64,000 nucleotides of DNA from positions 744,001 through 808,000 of the forward strand of contig JAJGBQ010000008.1 of the NCBI GenBank assembly GCA_022457065.1. The letters run 5' to 3'. The position numbers and the translations under genes were made by a program. The notes beneath the pieces were generated by a model. It was not told where the DNA came from, ran no database searches, and saw only the letters and a list, made by a program, of their open reading frames with translations. Origin of the DNA: Curvularia sp. ZM96. Its lineage: Eukaryota; Ascomycota; Dothideomycetes; Pleosporales; Pleosporaceae. This document shows positions 1 to 10,852 of the stretch, piece after piece (position 1 is the first letter of the stretch; each line of letters begins with the position of its first letter).

Positions 1-1860
1 GGCGGTGCAGACGCAACACCACTTTGACTGCCCGCATCACCACCACCACGCGATCGTTTTGACTTTTGACTTAATAAAGCTTTTCTTGTAGGTATATTTT
101 ACCTATCCCAAGCTTTTTTTATAGTTACAGTTACGCGATTACGAGCTTTTTTAGCGCGCGCGGCAGCGAGTTCTTTTGCCCGCGCTTCTGCCACTCTTTT
201 CCTCAACATTCTAGCATCCTCCCGCGCAACCCTTGCTTCTACTTTTAATCTTTTTTACAGAGCTATATTAGCAGCTTTCACCTGTTGTCTCTCTTCTTTT
301 TGGCGTTTTTCCAGCTCTTCTTGGTGTTTTCTTTAACGTTCTTAAGCCCTTGCCTCCTGGACTGAAGTAGGACTCCACACCACAGCCAGACTTTAATACT
401 CTTTATACTGCTGCAGTTCTAGAATCCGATTATACTTTTTAGCGCGTTTTTTAACTATAATTTCACTGCGTAATTGCTGGTTTTCATAGTAGAGAAGCTC
501 ATTATTAACCTGGAGTGAATATATGGCCTACTTCACCTAAGAGACATGAACTTTAGAACTATCCATCATTACAACGTCCACCAAACGAGAGAGCTATCTC
601 CAGCTATCCCCATTACCATTGTCTCCAACTCCTGTGTCTATATTATGTCGTGGTGTTGAGCTTTTAATATGTCAGAGTACGATGTCATCATCTCGTGGGT
701 GGACGCCAGTAGCAGCAAAACTACCTAGTATCTTATCAGGGGTAAAACAGTGTGTAAAAGCAGCCCAAAATAGGCGTAAAAAGTCACTTTTTTGCACGTC
801 TAACAGACCTTGAGTCCGCTAGATCAAGTCATTGAGTTCCTTCGTGTAGGCAGAGGACAGAGACTTGAACATCCCCACGTCAAGCGGTTAGAGTCGGTGA
901 GAGGAGTGAGATAGCAGTACTATAAGTAGTATCCAATAGAAGTCGCAGTAGTCGATAAAAGATAGGGTAACATAACTACCATAACCATCGAGTAGGAGTA
1001 ACCAATAATCCCATTTTACTTTGTCTTTAGTTTGGCTATCAAACACCTGCTTAAGCCAAGATAATCCGAGCTCGTCGTTACTCCAGCCTAAATTACTAGT
1101 AGCAAATTTCAGCCGGTGGACGTCAGGTTATAGGTGTTTTACCCAGCGATCATGAAGACCACTCCTACCTTCAAAGATTATCAGAGGGTCTACCCAGCTC
1201 CCATCCGCACAAATACAGTCCACAGTTGTTATCCACTCTCTACTACCATCTCGGAGGGCTACTATAACTTTCTTTTCATCCCAGAGTCGTCTTAAGAACA
1301 CCCTTTTTAACCTAGAAGTCACCCCAAGGAGGAAGCCCTTTTCATCTATATTATACATATTGTATAGCTGGACATTATATTTCTCGACTTTCTCGTGAAG
1401 TAGACGAAGGTAGTTACTGTAGGCTTCAATATTTTCAGCTTTGTTGCGGTCACGATCGATCCCGGTGGAGGTTTTGGATGTAATCTTCTCTCTGTTCCGT
1501 GTCAGAAATCTTGTGACCCAGCTGTCTGATGGCTCCCATGGTGCTATAGTAGCTACATATTCTTTGATCATCAGACGCGTAGGTGGTATAGAAAGCTCTG
1601 ATAGTCTTTCTATGTGCTTGACAAGCTCAGCCTCCTATTATGGGTGGAGTAATCGTCGTCGTTCTGCAGCAGCTGCACGCGAACGCGTCTGGTAGTGGTG
1701 CCTGCGCGTCAAAGTTGACACAGAAACACCATGATTTTTTGCAACTGCACGGTATGACAATTCACCTTTCGGACCTTGTGAATCGATTGCTGCAATTGCT
1801 TTTTAAATAGCTGTCATGGTGGTGGAGTTATCGCGTGTTGAAAATAGTGGGTTGATCACT
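1..1860 (-). mobile_element. Decayed pogo/Fot-type DDE transposon, runs off the left edge
   Basis: On the minus strand a pogo-class transposase can be followed from an ATG at 1817 to about 60. A Psq-type helix-turn-helix comes first (GELSYRAVAKNHGVSVSTL), then the CENP-B/Tc5-like helix (WVTRFLTRN, about 1510), the YNIDEKGF block (about 1345) and a first catalytic-Asp block (SREWITTVD). The second block (LLLDGYGSY) and the third (PLDVGMFKSL) lie about 1030-850, and a Lys/Arg/Ala-rich tail covers 350-60. The reading is broken: codon 5 is TAA (1805-1803) where CAA is expected, and further stops and frameshifts follow. Only the 147-codon stretch 1571-1128 is open. It is a dead copy. The left terminus is outside the window and I could not fix terminal repeats. 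Confidence 0.82.
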
Positions 1861-1937
1861 TGGCGATGCAGGGGGTGTTGCATTGACTGAACTGTTGCAC
1901 GCACTGACCACCTACAGTACCTACTACTACTTACCTA

Positions 1938-2225
1938 GTGTTAGCGCAAAAGCGCAACGCTGAGCTTGAAGCAGCTAATGAAGCCGCTACGCGACGAAAA
2001 TCGCATAAAAGAAAGCGAGTGCAGAGAGAGGGGACCCTAATAGTTGAAGAGGGAGAGCGATTAGCAGCTCTAAGGGAGTTTGGGGCGCGTAGTGATGGGA
2101 AGAAGGTAAAGAAGAAAGCGCGCGTTGAGGCAGGTGAACCATCACAAAGGCGCTGTGGACGCTGTGGTAAGACTGGGCACAACCTGCGCACCTGTAAGCA
2201 AGACAAAGAAGTAGATTCTGAGTAG
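1938..2225 (+). mobile_element. 3' end of a second pogo-type transposase with CCHC knuckle
   Basis: This open frame of 95 codons is rich in Lys, Arg and Glu and ends in a zinc knuckle, CGRCGKTGHNLRTC (C-x2-C-x4-H-x4-C). Many fungal pogo/Fot-like transposases end in exactly this kind of basic tail plus CCHC knuckle, so I read it as the orphan C-terminus of such a gene rather than a free-standing protein. It lies back to back with the minus-strand pogo copy on its left, and no catalytic domain precedes it on this strand. The first in-frame codon shown is not ATG, consistent with a truncated piece. Confidence 0.6.
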
Positions 2226-2837
2226 AACAGTCTACTACGATTTCTAATTACTATCGTGGCTGTACTATAATCATCAGATAATGATTGGGGAGTTGGTGGG
2301 GTCTTGGCAGAGTGACCGCTTCGGTCTACTGACCGACTCGCTATACAGACACGTTAGTTAGCGTTGGGGACAAATCTCAAAACCTTGGGGACAAATCTCA
2401 GCAGCCATCTGTAGCCGAGCGAAATATTACTATTGTCAAATAAGCTACCCGAAAGCGTCTCAGCCCAGTGAATATGAATCAGGCCGAAGCCATTCAAAGT
2501 ATCAGGACCAGCCACCCTGGAAACTACCCTGGGAACTAGATATATAAACTCCCTGGATAGTACAGACAGATGAACAACACAACACATACGTTCTGTTCTA
2601 CGTTTTTACATACATCTGACCTGAGAAGGCTGAAATCTGACAACTATAACGATCGGTGGTTTTGATGTGGTCTTGGCGCGTCGTGCCACTCGCCCATCCG
2701 TGCCATTCACCCGTGAGGTACCGTATCTTGGCACGTACGGTATCACCACTTGAGGCCGAGCCACCCACGAGGGCATGCGTACGGCTTGACTTCGAGCACT
2801 GTGTCTACTCGGACTTCTGCACACATCTCTGCCACCC
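2226..2837. other. Intergenic, no gene seen
   Basis: I see no supported coding frame here. A short exact direct repeat of about 17 bases (GGGGACAAATCTCA with flanking bases) occurs at about 2367 and 2389. From about 2640 the base composition becomes GC-richer, towards the LINE remnant on its right. Confidence 0.5.
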
Positions 2838-3477
2838 TCATGAGCGGCGACCGATGCTTCGTGCACAGTCGTTATCGCTTGAGCATCTAGTTAGGGATGC
2901 GACTGACCCAGCTTGTGGATCGACACCCAGAACGCGATCGTCTGCTTTCGCAGTCTCCGTTCCATGGGGAGCAGGCCTGCCTCCACCTCTGCCACCGACA
3001 GCGCGATGGTGCGGAATCCCCGGATCATCACCTGCGCCATGATTCTCTACGACTACAGCAAAAGCTGCTTCATGTCGTGCGTCGCGATCGGGTATCACAC
3101 CGGCGAAGCGTAGTCCGTCACCGGCAGCACCGCACTTTGAGCCAGTTGCTCGACCGCCTTGAGTTGCAGTCCTCTCCTCCTGCGCAGCGCCAACGCCACT
3201 CTGATCGCCTTGCCTGCCTTGTCTGCGAGATGCACCTTGAACCTCAGCTCCTTGTCGAGCGTCATGCCCAGGAGTTTGGCCTTGTCTGTAGGCACAACGT
3301 CTTGTCTCTCGAACCACAACGGCTTCGTGCTGTCTCTACCCGCTGCTTTGTATCGCGTGAGGTGGATGAAGGGCGTCTTCTCTGCGTCGAACACGGCCCC
3401 GCTGGTGCGCTCCCACTTCTCCAACATGGGACAAAATGAGGAGAGCGCCGCGGCAAGCAGGTCGCATAGCAAAGCAT
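2838..3477 (-). mobile_element. Fragment of a Tad1-like LINE reverse transcriptase
   Basis: The minus-strand frame 3472-3095 (125 codons) aligns by eye with the end of the reverse transcriptase of the intact LINE at 45.4-49.1 kb. Shared blocks include a WER.SGA.F.A.KT..IH.TR segment, KLLGMTLD against KILGVLMDARL, LRRRRGLQLKAVEQL against LRRLRGLSPTVARQL, and a closing P..DYAS. Reading continues in another frame towards 2838, so it is frameshifted. Only the thumb-side part remains; endonuclease, palm and C-terminal zinc region are missing. It is much more diverged than the two copies at 45-52 kb, so it is an older or different lineage. It ends about 30 bp short of the histidine kinase stop codon. 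Confidence 0.75.
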
Positions 3478-3504
3478 GGGAGAAGATGTCGACCCGCTAT
3501 AAGT

Positions 3505-5617
3505 TTAGGTAGGAGTGCCCGGTCGGAGACAATTTAATAATGCCTCGACCAAAAGGCTCCGATCCACAGGTTTTGTGATGTAAGCAGACATCCCTTTTGC
3601 GATATACGTCTCGGCCTGGCCCTTCAGTGCATTCGCCGTCATCGCAACAATAGGAGTATCGATACCAGCGTCGCGAATCTCCCTGGTAGCCCCAACGCCG
3701 TTGAGGACGGGCATGTTGATGTCCATAAGGATTACATGGTATGCAAGCGGATCCTTAATCAACATCGTGACGGCTTTCCTTCCGTTAGCGGCTAGATCAA
3801 CGTTCTCGAAACCGAGCCCCTTGAGCATCTTCAACATGACTCTTTGGTTGATTGGGTTGTCCTCTGCCAATAAGACCCTCTTATTAGCGGCTGCCAGTTT
3901 GATGTCCTCCAATGGTAAGACCGGTATTTGGACGGCTAGCGCTTTCATCTCCTCCTGCAAAGTATCGCCATGATGCAAATACTTGACCTTCTTCAGCTTG
4001 GCAGTGAACCCAAAAATACTTCCGTGGCCGTCTGGATTGGGTCGGAAGCCGATATTTCCGCCCATCAGTTCTGCCAAGCTCTTACATATAGATAAGCCTA
4101 AGCCAGTGCCTTTATATTGCTTGGTAGCAGAGTTATCAAACTGCGTGAACGGAGTGAAGAGGGCGCTAGAATTGGCAGAGGAGATTCCGACGCCCGTGTC
4201 GACAACCTCAGTCAATATGACGTATGATTCGTCGTCCTCCTTCTGGAGAGTTGCATTAACACGTACGTATCCCTGTTCCGTGAATTTAGTCGCGTTTGAC
4301 ATTAGATTCTCCACGATTTGGCGGTACCGAAGACTATCACCCCCGGCAGCCTTGGGAAGTCTGGGATCAAGACGTTTTTCTAAGGTTATCCCCGGCTTGC
4401 AGCCTCTTTGGTATGCGCTGAAGATAGATTGGACGATATCCGTAACGCTGATAACATCGTGGCTGATAGAGAAGCATCCAGATTCAAGCTTGGAGTAGTC
4501 TAAGATGTCATTGATAACTTGAAGCAAGACCTCGCCGGATTCCTCGGCCATTTGTACTAGTTCAAGTTGCTCAGAATCCAGGCGCGTGTCCAAGAGCAAA
4601 GTCAAGGCCGATAGCATACCTGGGGAGGTATCAGTGGTTCTCCTACTCTATGGGGGAATTTCCTAACCTACCATGCATCGGTGTTCGAATCTCATGACTC
4701 ATGTTGGCGAGGAACTCGGATTTTAGTTTGGAGGACTCTTCGTAGGCAGCAATCAACTTTTCTTCAGCCCTCCGCCTCTCGCTCAGATCTCGAGTGACTT
4801 TCGCAAACCCTATGAGGCTATCACCCCGATATATTGGAGTGATGACAACGTTGGCCCAGAATCGTGTGCCGTCCTTGCGGTAGCGCCATCCCTCATCCTC
4901 GCATCGACCGTCTCGCAGGGCCTCGACAAGCTCACGACCAGGCTTGCCATTGTCGCGATCTTCCTGGCTGTAAAAGTTCGAAAAGTGCTTTCCGGTGATC
5001 TCTTCTCTTGTGTATCCCTTGAAGGATTGGGCACCGGCATTCCAGGTCGTCACGTTGCCTTGGGGATCCAGCATAAAAATGGCATAGTCCTTCACCGTTT
5101 CAACCAAGATACGGAAGGTTTCGTTCGTGTACAATCGTTCCTCGAGCTCTATTTGCCTTCGACGCTCCTCAGTCACATCTTGGAGTTCCATTTGAATGTA
5201 TAGCAAGCTACCATCGTCGTAGACGGGAATGGTTCGAATGTTCCAAATGGTTCCATCGGGCTGCATGTTGTCCAACTGATATGGCAGTCTGTTTTCCTTC
5301 GCAGCCCTAATGGCCTTATTGGCGGAATCTCGGGAGGGAATAGTCACCATTTGATCAAAGAATTCATCAGAGCGTAATCCGAGGACCTGGTCTGCCCTGC
5401 AACCGCCTGACACCTTGAGATAGCTGTCTGATACCTGACGTATGACGAGCGAAGAGTCTAGCAAGACGGTCGGAATGGGAGTACGACGGAAGAAGTGAAG
5501 GGTAAATGTGTCGTCGCTAGATCGTGCCCACGACAGCTCGTGACCCTCAAAAGACACAGAAGTATTAGGAAAGGCTGGAGGCGTGGGCAGAGGATGGATT
5601 CCCGAAGGAGCGGTCAT
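3505..5617 (-). CDS. Hybrid sensor histidine kinase (PAS-PAS-HisKA-HATPase-REC)
   Basis: Two exons (5617-4672 and 4619-3505) joined across a 52-bp GT-AG intron give 686 residues. The join restores the H-box SHEIRTPMHG (phospho-acceptor His about residue 308), directly after two PAS/PAC modules (about residues 45-150 and 165-285). The ATPase domain shows an N-box (NLMSNATKF, Asn about 424), G1 DTGVGI, the F-box FTPFTQFD and G2 GTGLGLSI. A receiver domain fills residues about 563-682, with acidic pair ED, phospho-acceptor Asp in MDINMP (about 615), the Thr of AMTAN and Lys of TKPVD. There is no transmembrane segment, so it should act as a cytosolic sensor kinase passing phosphate from ATP via His and Asp to an HPt protein; the signal is unknown. 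All catalytic residues are present. The ATG at 5617 is the first in frame. Confidence 0.93.
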
Positions 5618-6207
5618 CGCGCCGAAATGGTACCGTGTTTCGCGAACGAAACTTATTTTGATATACAGGAGGGACGTGGACCCCTAGGTTGCAGGAAATA
5701 TGATGTGACTCTTGCAGCGGCGACGAGCAAAAGCAGCTTTGGTTTGGCCTTAAGCCTGGCAGGGCCATCGGCGATCCCAATGAGGGCAGGAACTCGTGTA
5801 TTACCTCCGTGAGCCAGAACGCGAAAGAACAAGGAAGATTACTGGCCAGATCAGGTGGCAAGAATAGCCGGCAACAACAAAATCGGCGATTGCCTCCTCC
5901 GCCGCTGTCGCCTAAACCATTGGGCCAGTTTAGGTTGTCAAGGTTAACGCTTTCCACTCTTAGCTTCACTGCTCGACGTTCTCAATACGTCACAGCGCTA
6001 CATCGCGGAGATGGCACATCGAAGTCGACGGCCTTGGCAACTATACCGAAATAAGGATAGTGCAATGAGGGAGAAGCAGACGCGAGATGTGTGAAACAGC
6101 ACGTTGTCGGCTAACCTTGGCCATCGACCGCGCTGAGCAGATGCGCTTATCCGCAAGTGGATGCGCATCTCAGCTGGCCAACTTCAATAGAAGATAACTC
6201 TACCAGC
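5618..6207. other. Intergenic: histidine kinase 5' flank up to pogo copy
   Basis: This holds the upstream region of the kinase gene. The plus-strand open frames here have no recognisable domain and I do not support them as genes. Confidence 0.5.
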
Positions 6208-8430
6208 ATGGACCCAATCGAGGCTGCAATTGCAGATTTAGAATTGCTTAAGCCTGGGGAGAAACCTGATTATACAAAAACGGCAGCTAAATATGGCCTT
6301 GAGCGTAGGACACTTGCGCGGAGACACCAAGGCCATTCAACCTCACGAAATATTGAGGGGCAAAATCGGCGAGCCATCCCACTCCAACAGGAACGGGAGC
6401 TTCTACGCTATATTGAACGCCTTACGAAGCAAGGCCTACCACCTACACGATCTACGATACGAAACTTCGCCTGGCAAATAGCTCAAAGAGAGCATGGCGT
6501 CCACTGGGTTGATCGGTATATCGAGCGCTACAAGGTCAACCTCATCTCAAGGTGAGCAACGGGCATAGATAGGAAGCGGCACCAAGCCGACTCACCTGCA
6601 AAGTACGGCCTCTCTTCTAAGCTTCTAGAGGATAAGATTCACCAATACGATATTGAGTCGCGCCATACATACAATATGGATGAAAACGGCTTCCTATTAG
6701 GGATCGTCTCTAAATCGAAACGAGTATTCAGTAGGAGAATGTATGAGGGAGGAAAAAACTTAGGTCTATTATGCAGGATGTTATTCGCGAGTGGATAACG
6801 TTGCTGGCCTGTATATCCGTCGATGGATCTTACCTTGAACCTGCCCTGATATATCAATCAACCTCAGACTCGCTACAGGACTCCTGGCTGCAAGTATTTG
6901 ACCCTGACGATCATCAGGTTCGATTCGCCTCACCTCCTACAGGCTGGAACAATAACGGTATTGACCTTGCCTAGCTTGAACAGGTGTTTGATCGTGCTAC
7001 TAAGCCAAAGGCGCGGCCTTCGTACCGAATACTTATGCTTGACGGCCATGATCTCATATCACTATCGATTTTATCGACTATTGTGACTAGAACAAGATCA
7101 TCCTTGCAATCCATCCTTCTCATTCGACCCATACGCTACAACCACTCAATGTAGCTATGTTCAAGCCTCTATCAACTGCGTACCCGAATGAGATATCAAG
7201 CTTCCTCGAGAGGAGCCAGGACCTCATCTCAATGAGAAAGAGGGATTTCTTCCCCCTCTTCTACCGAGCCTGGCAGACCTCCTTTGAGAAACAACGATCC
7301 GTAAGGCCTTTGAGGCTACAGGCCTCTCATGTAAGGGGCTACGCTCAGGGAGCTATCGCACAGGTATACTGGAGTTGTATTCGATAGAGAATTAGAATAT
7401 AGAGGCTAGGAGCTATCGAATATAGTTATACCGAGGTATTAGTCAGGAGAATGGTCCGAACGCTATTCGGACCGACGATCACTAAAGATCACCGAGATTC
7501 CGTCGAGGATAGGACACTTGGGCATTAGCCCATCACATCTCACTCTTTAATCCTGAACTTATATTGAGGAGGTTCAACACCAGCTCAAGCTCCTCAAGCG
7601 ATAGCGAGTCCTCCGCCCTTATAGCCGCTGACTGGAGGAAGATAGAAAGCCTACGTTACTAGTTACGCAAGGTAGTAGCAGATCAAGGCAAAAGGCAGGT
7701 CCTTCGCTCAAACTTAGTTCAAAACACTCTCCTTAAGGATGAGGTAGTTAAGCTAGGAGAGACCCTAGTTAATGGGAGGACGCACAGGAAGCGAGACATG
7801 CCTCTCCTATTTGAGGGGCCTAGGGAGTATCAAGGTGGAGCCGTATTCTGGTCTCCAAGGAAGGTGAAGGGGTCACGTGATCGCAGCAGCTCCAGGAGCG
7901 CGAGGAGCAGGTACAACACCAAAAAGCTGAGGTAAATAGGCTTCATGAGGAGGTAAGACAGGTAAAGGCAAGGGGGAAGGAGATAAGGCGTCAGGCTAGG
8001 GCTGCAGCTACGCTGGTGAGGGAGAAGGCTGAGAAGGCTACTGAACAGGCCTCTAGGGCAGCTGCTCGCAGGACTCATCAGCGACTTAAACAAGCTCTCA
8101 AAATCTCCCAAAATCTCTCAAAAGGGTAAGAAGTGCATCCTCAAGGTTCCTGCAATAGCTACTCTAAAAAGAGTCCTGTTGTGAGGCCTGCAAGTAGTAG
8201 AGGGCCTCAGGGTGCTGCTGCAGACGCACCAGCTATTTAGTCATGACGCGGCCGAGCAATCAACACTTCAAAGCGACATTTGTAGCGCAATATATTATTG
8301 AACACCTATATATCTCTCCACCAAAAAAAAATCGCGACAATAGCTATTGTGTAAGGCTCTATAGCCTCAAGTTTAATCGCTGTTTTGGTGTTCGAGGTGG
8401 CTCGTTACGCCGGGGGCTCGTTAGGCGGTG
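6208..8430 (+). mobile_element. Decayed pogo/Fot-type DDE transposon
   Basis: The transposase starts at ATG 6208 with a Psq helix-turn-helix (PDYTKTAAKYGLERRTLARR). It continues through a Tc5/CENP-B-like helix (GVHWVDRYIERY) to 6555, where the frame stops. Pieces in shifted frames follow: YNMDENGFLLG (about 6675), REWITLLACISVDG (about 6785), LMLDGHD (about 7035), HPSHSTHTLQPLNVAMFKPL (about 7110-7170). A charged tail with EKATEQASRAAARR (about 8040) ends near 8240. Several stops and frameshifts make it non-functional. Downstream, 8341-8374 carries a short block (CTATTGTG...GGCTCTATAGCCTCAA) also present behind the pogo copies at 22.6 and 31.7 kb, so the element probably extends to about 8430. 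Terminal repeats were not resolved. Confidence 0.82.
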
Positions 8431-9462
8431 AGCCTCGGTAAGCGAGAAAAGCGATCGCCGATCCGACTGGATAACCCGCCTTGACAAGTGGCGATTGGAT
8501 ACGGCAAGTCCTCGAAAGCTCCCACAATAACAGATGCATTCTGCCACACGGGAAGGGCTTTTGCGGCTCTGGCAGCTAAGGCATACAACACAAGGTCTTG
8601 TGATCACATCCGACATACTTCGCCCCTTTTAAGCATGAAGCGCTTGATCTCCCCTTCTCCTTAGAGAATCACCAACGCCACAAGAAAAACCACACTACTC
8701 GCACCTCCTCGACGGTGGACAATCCTGATGATGTTTAAGCTAAAAAAGAACACATGTTAAAGTTGCTAAAGGTTGCCGCACAAGCAGAGGAGATACTGAT
8801 ATCTTGGCGCGTAAGTCGAGCAATTCGTATCGAGACCTTGAAACATAGGTCGCTAGGATCGCGCAGTCATCGTAAACTCGGTACTCAGCTGATCACATAG
8901 CGCGCCTGTTCTTGGGGATCTCGATCTCCGGGCCGCCTAGCAACATCATCGGCGATCTTCGCTCCCACCTTGCATGACATACTCAGTAAGGGCTGTGTTC
9001 GTTGCGCTGGCCTCCCATTCGAAGTGGGCGCAATAATCCGATGGGGACAACGCACTTGCGTAGCTCCGTACGTGCTTTGACCATCGTCCGCCAACCATCA
9101 TTCTGCCTCGTCTATCTGTCGTGCACTCTAGCGGTCCCTAAGACATCTTTCCCTTACTAAAATCTAACTTCCTGACGCCTCCTGACATCCCAGCTGGCCA
9201 CTTGCCCAGTGTGCCCAGCAATATTCAACCTCTACTATTCACAACCTGGCGTTGCGCTAACGTCGGGAAATGACTTGCAGGGTTGCTGTTTGCTCAAACA
9301 TACATATGCCCGGCTCTTAGCGTCGGAAACCGTAATACTCTTCTGGACCAATGACACACCCTTTGTGGATTGACTAGTTCCAAGCCGAACATCCTGCTTG
9401 AGAGGCACAGCCTTCTTTTATGCTTGAATCTCAACTGTCTGTCAATGTTACGCAAAAGCAAT
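8431..9462. other. Intergenic, nothing recognised
   Basis: No frame with a recognisable domain was found. The last 100 bases are presumably the 5' flank of the small gene on the right. Confidence 0.4.
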
Positions 9463-9888
9463 ATGACTATGGACCGTTATCCTGAAACCAGCGTGCGGGA
9501 GTATGAATCTGCCCGCGAAAACTCGACTTCCTCACAGCATGGTTCTATGAACTCGGCCACGAATGCTGCCATCCAACATACCATCGAGACCAAATTTGAC
9601 CTCCCAGGCGATCGTTATACCTCGTTCCCGCCTCCATCCAACTCTTCTTTGCACCGGATCAGCTCTATACATTCTATCGCATCGACTGTAGACAAGACAC
9701 ATACCATCGAGGCAGAATACGCGCAATATACGGATGCGCCGCCCCCTTATACGGAGAAGCAGTACGAAGGCAAGAGCGAAAATGAGCAGAACACCATGAG
9801 ATCAAAGGACTACGCGAAGGAGATTTCGAGGATTATGGGACATCAGCTTGTTAGGGGGTTGAAGAGCGGCGAGACGGAGTCCAAATGA
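9463..9888 (+). CDS. Small hypothetical protein with a PPPY motif
   Basis: This is an uninterrupted single-exon frame of 141 residues from the ATG at 9463; ATGs at 9445 and 9469 are alternatives, and the frame is open further upstream without an ATG. The protein is hydrophilic and Ser/Glu/Tyr-rich with no signal peptide or membrane segment. Near residue 90 it has DAPPPYTEKQ, a PPxY motif of the kind bound by WW domains such as those of Rsp5-type ubiquitin ligases. The end (YAKEISRIMGHQLVRGLK) looks like a conserved amphipathic tail. I do not recognise a named family. Whether it binds a WW protein is inference from the motif alone. Confidence 0.6.
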   Translation: MTMDRYPETSVREYESARENSTSSQHGSMNSATNAAIQHTIETKFDLPGDRYTSFPPPSNSSLHRISSIHSIASTVDKTHTIEAEYAQYTDAPPPYTEKQYEGKSENEQNTMRSKDYAKEISRIMGHQLVRGLKSGETESK

Positions 9889-10852
9889 ATGCATGCAATC
9901 GTTGCCGAGGATACAATTAGTTATAACCTCCAACCTTGTCAGACGTCGACATATGAGACAGCAGCAATTCTACTAGTGTGCATGCTTTCCCCGGCCCTGT
10001 AGCGATACTTGCAGAACTCATTCGTGCTTCAGGCGTGGCGCCATAAGCTAATTCATGATTGGCTAGTCCGGCGGCAAAGCTCGACAAAATTAGCACACAA
10101 CGAAACAGGCCAAACATGCTTTTCGCTAGTGAACGCTCTCTTCTGGCATCCTGCTATTCGAGTTGTTCGAGCATCACTGCCGAATTAGATCGCACGTGAG
10201 TCTTGAAAACATCGCTTAAAGAGCACTTCTCGCGATAAAGCATAATGCGATATCTATCATACATCCCGTACGTGCGAAGTTATTCCGTAGAAATCAGTCC
10301 TGTATTGTGTATCCCATGTGGGTAGTTTGTCTACGTAAGTGAAAATCCTATGTGTTACGACCTGATCGTGTACTGGGAATCCCAAATGGGTGAAGCTCCC
10401 AAGCCGCATACGTAGCTCCCACTTGCGCATCCCGTAAGGGCAATCTCCGCCTACGGGCGACTATGTCACACGGCCACTTTGCATCCCTGATTCAGTGGCT
10501 GGCCTTACACACCTGAATCCCGCACGGCCATACGTTGCGTCCCCGAGACGCCCGTCAGGCTCATCATCCCACACGGGACGCTGGCCCGCACGGCCTACAC
10601 GAGTAGGGGGATGATTATGATCAATCTAAGACCGGTAACTACTCGAGTGCATCTACATAGGAGATATTCTACTCGGCGATCTTCGACTATGCGCACTTTA
10701 CTTGTCTTCGTATGTAAGTTAGATATACGTGCTTGTTCTAATTATCAGTGCGCCTTCGTTGTAGGAGTGACTGCATTAGGTATTCTACCGCATGACAGCG
10801 CGGCTTACGTGTACTGCAAACAGTACTTTCGAAAGTGTTCATGGCGAGCAAA
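9889..10852. repeat. Non-coding stretch with an array of ATCCC-N4-GGG motifs
   Basis: No gene is supported here. Between 10311 and 10577 the interrupted palindrome ATCCC-N4-GGG/GGC recurs five times, starting at 10311, 10379, 10429, 10517 and 10566, with looser versions at 10263 and 10483. The spacers differ (ATGT, AAAT, GTAA, GCAC, ACAC). Distances between starts are 68, 50, 88 and 49 bp, so it is either a strongly decayed tandem repeat or a cluster of protein-binding sites. Confidence 0.5.
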
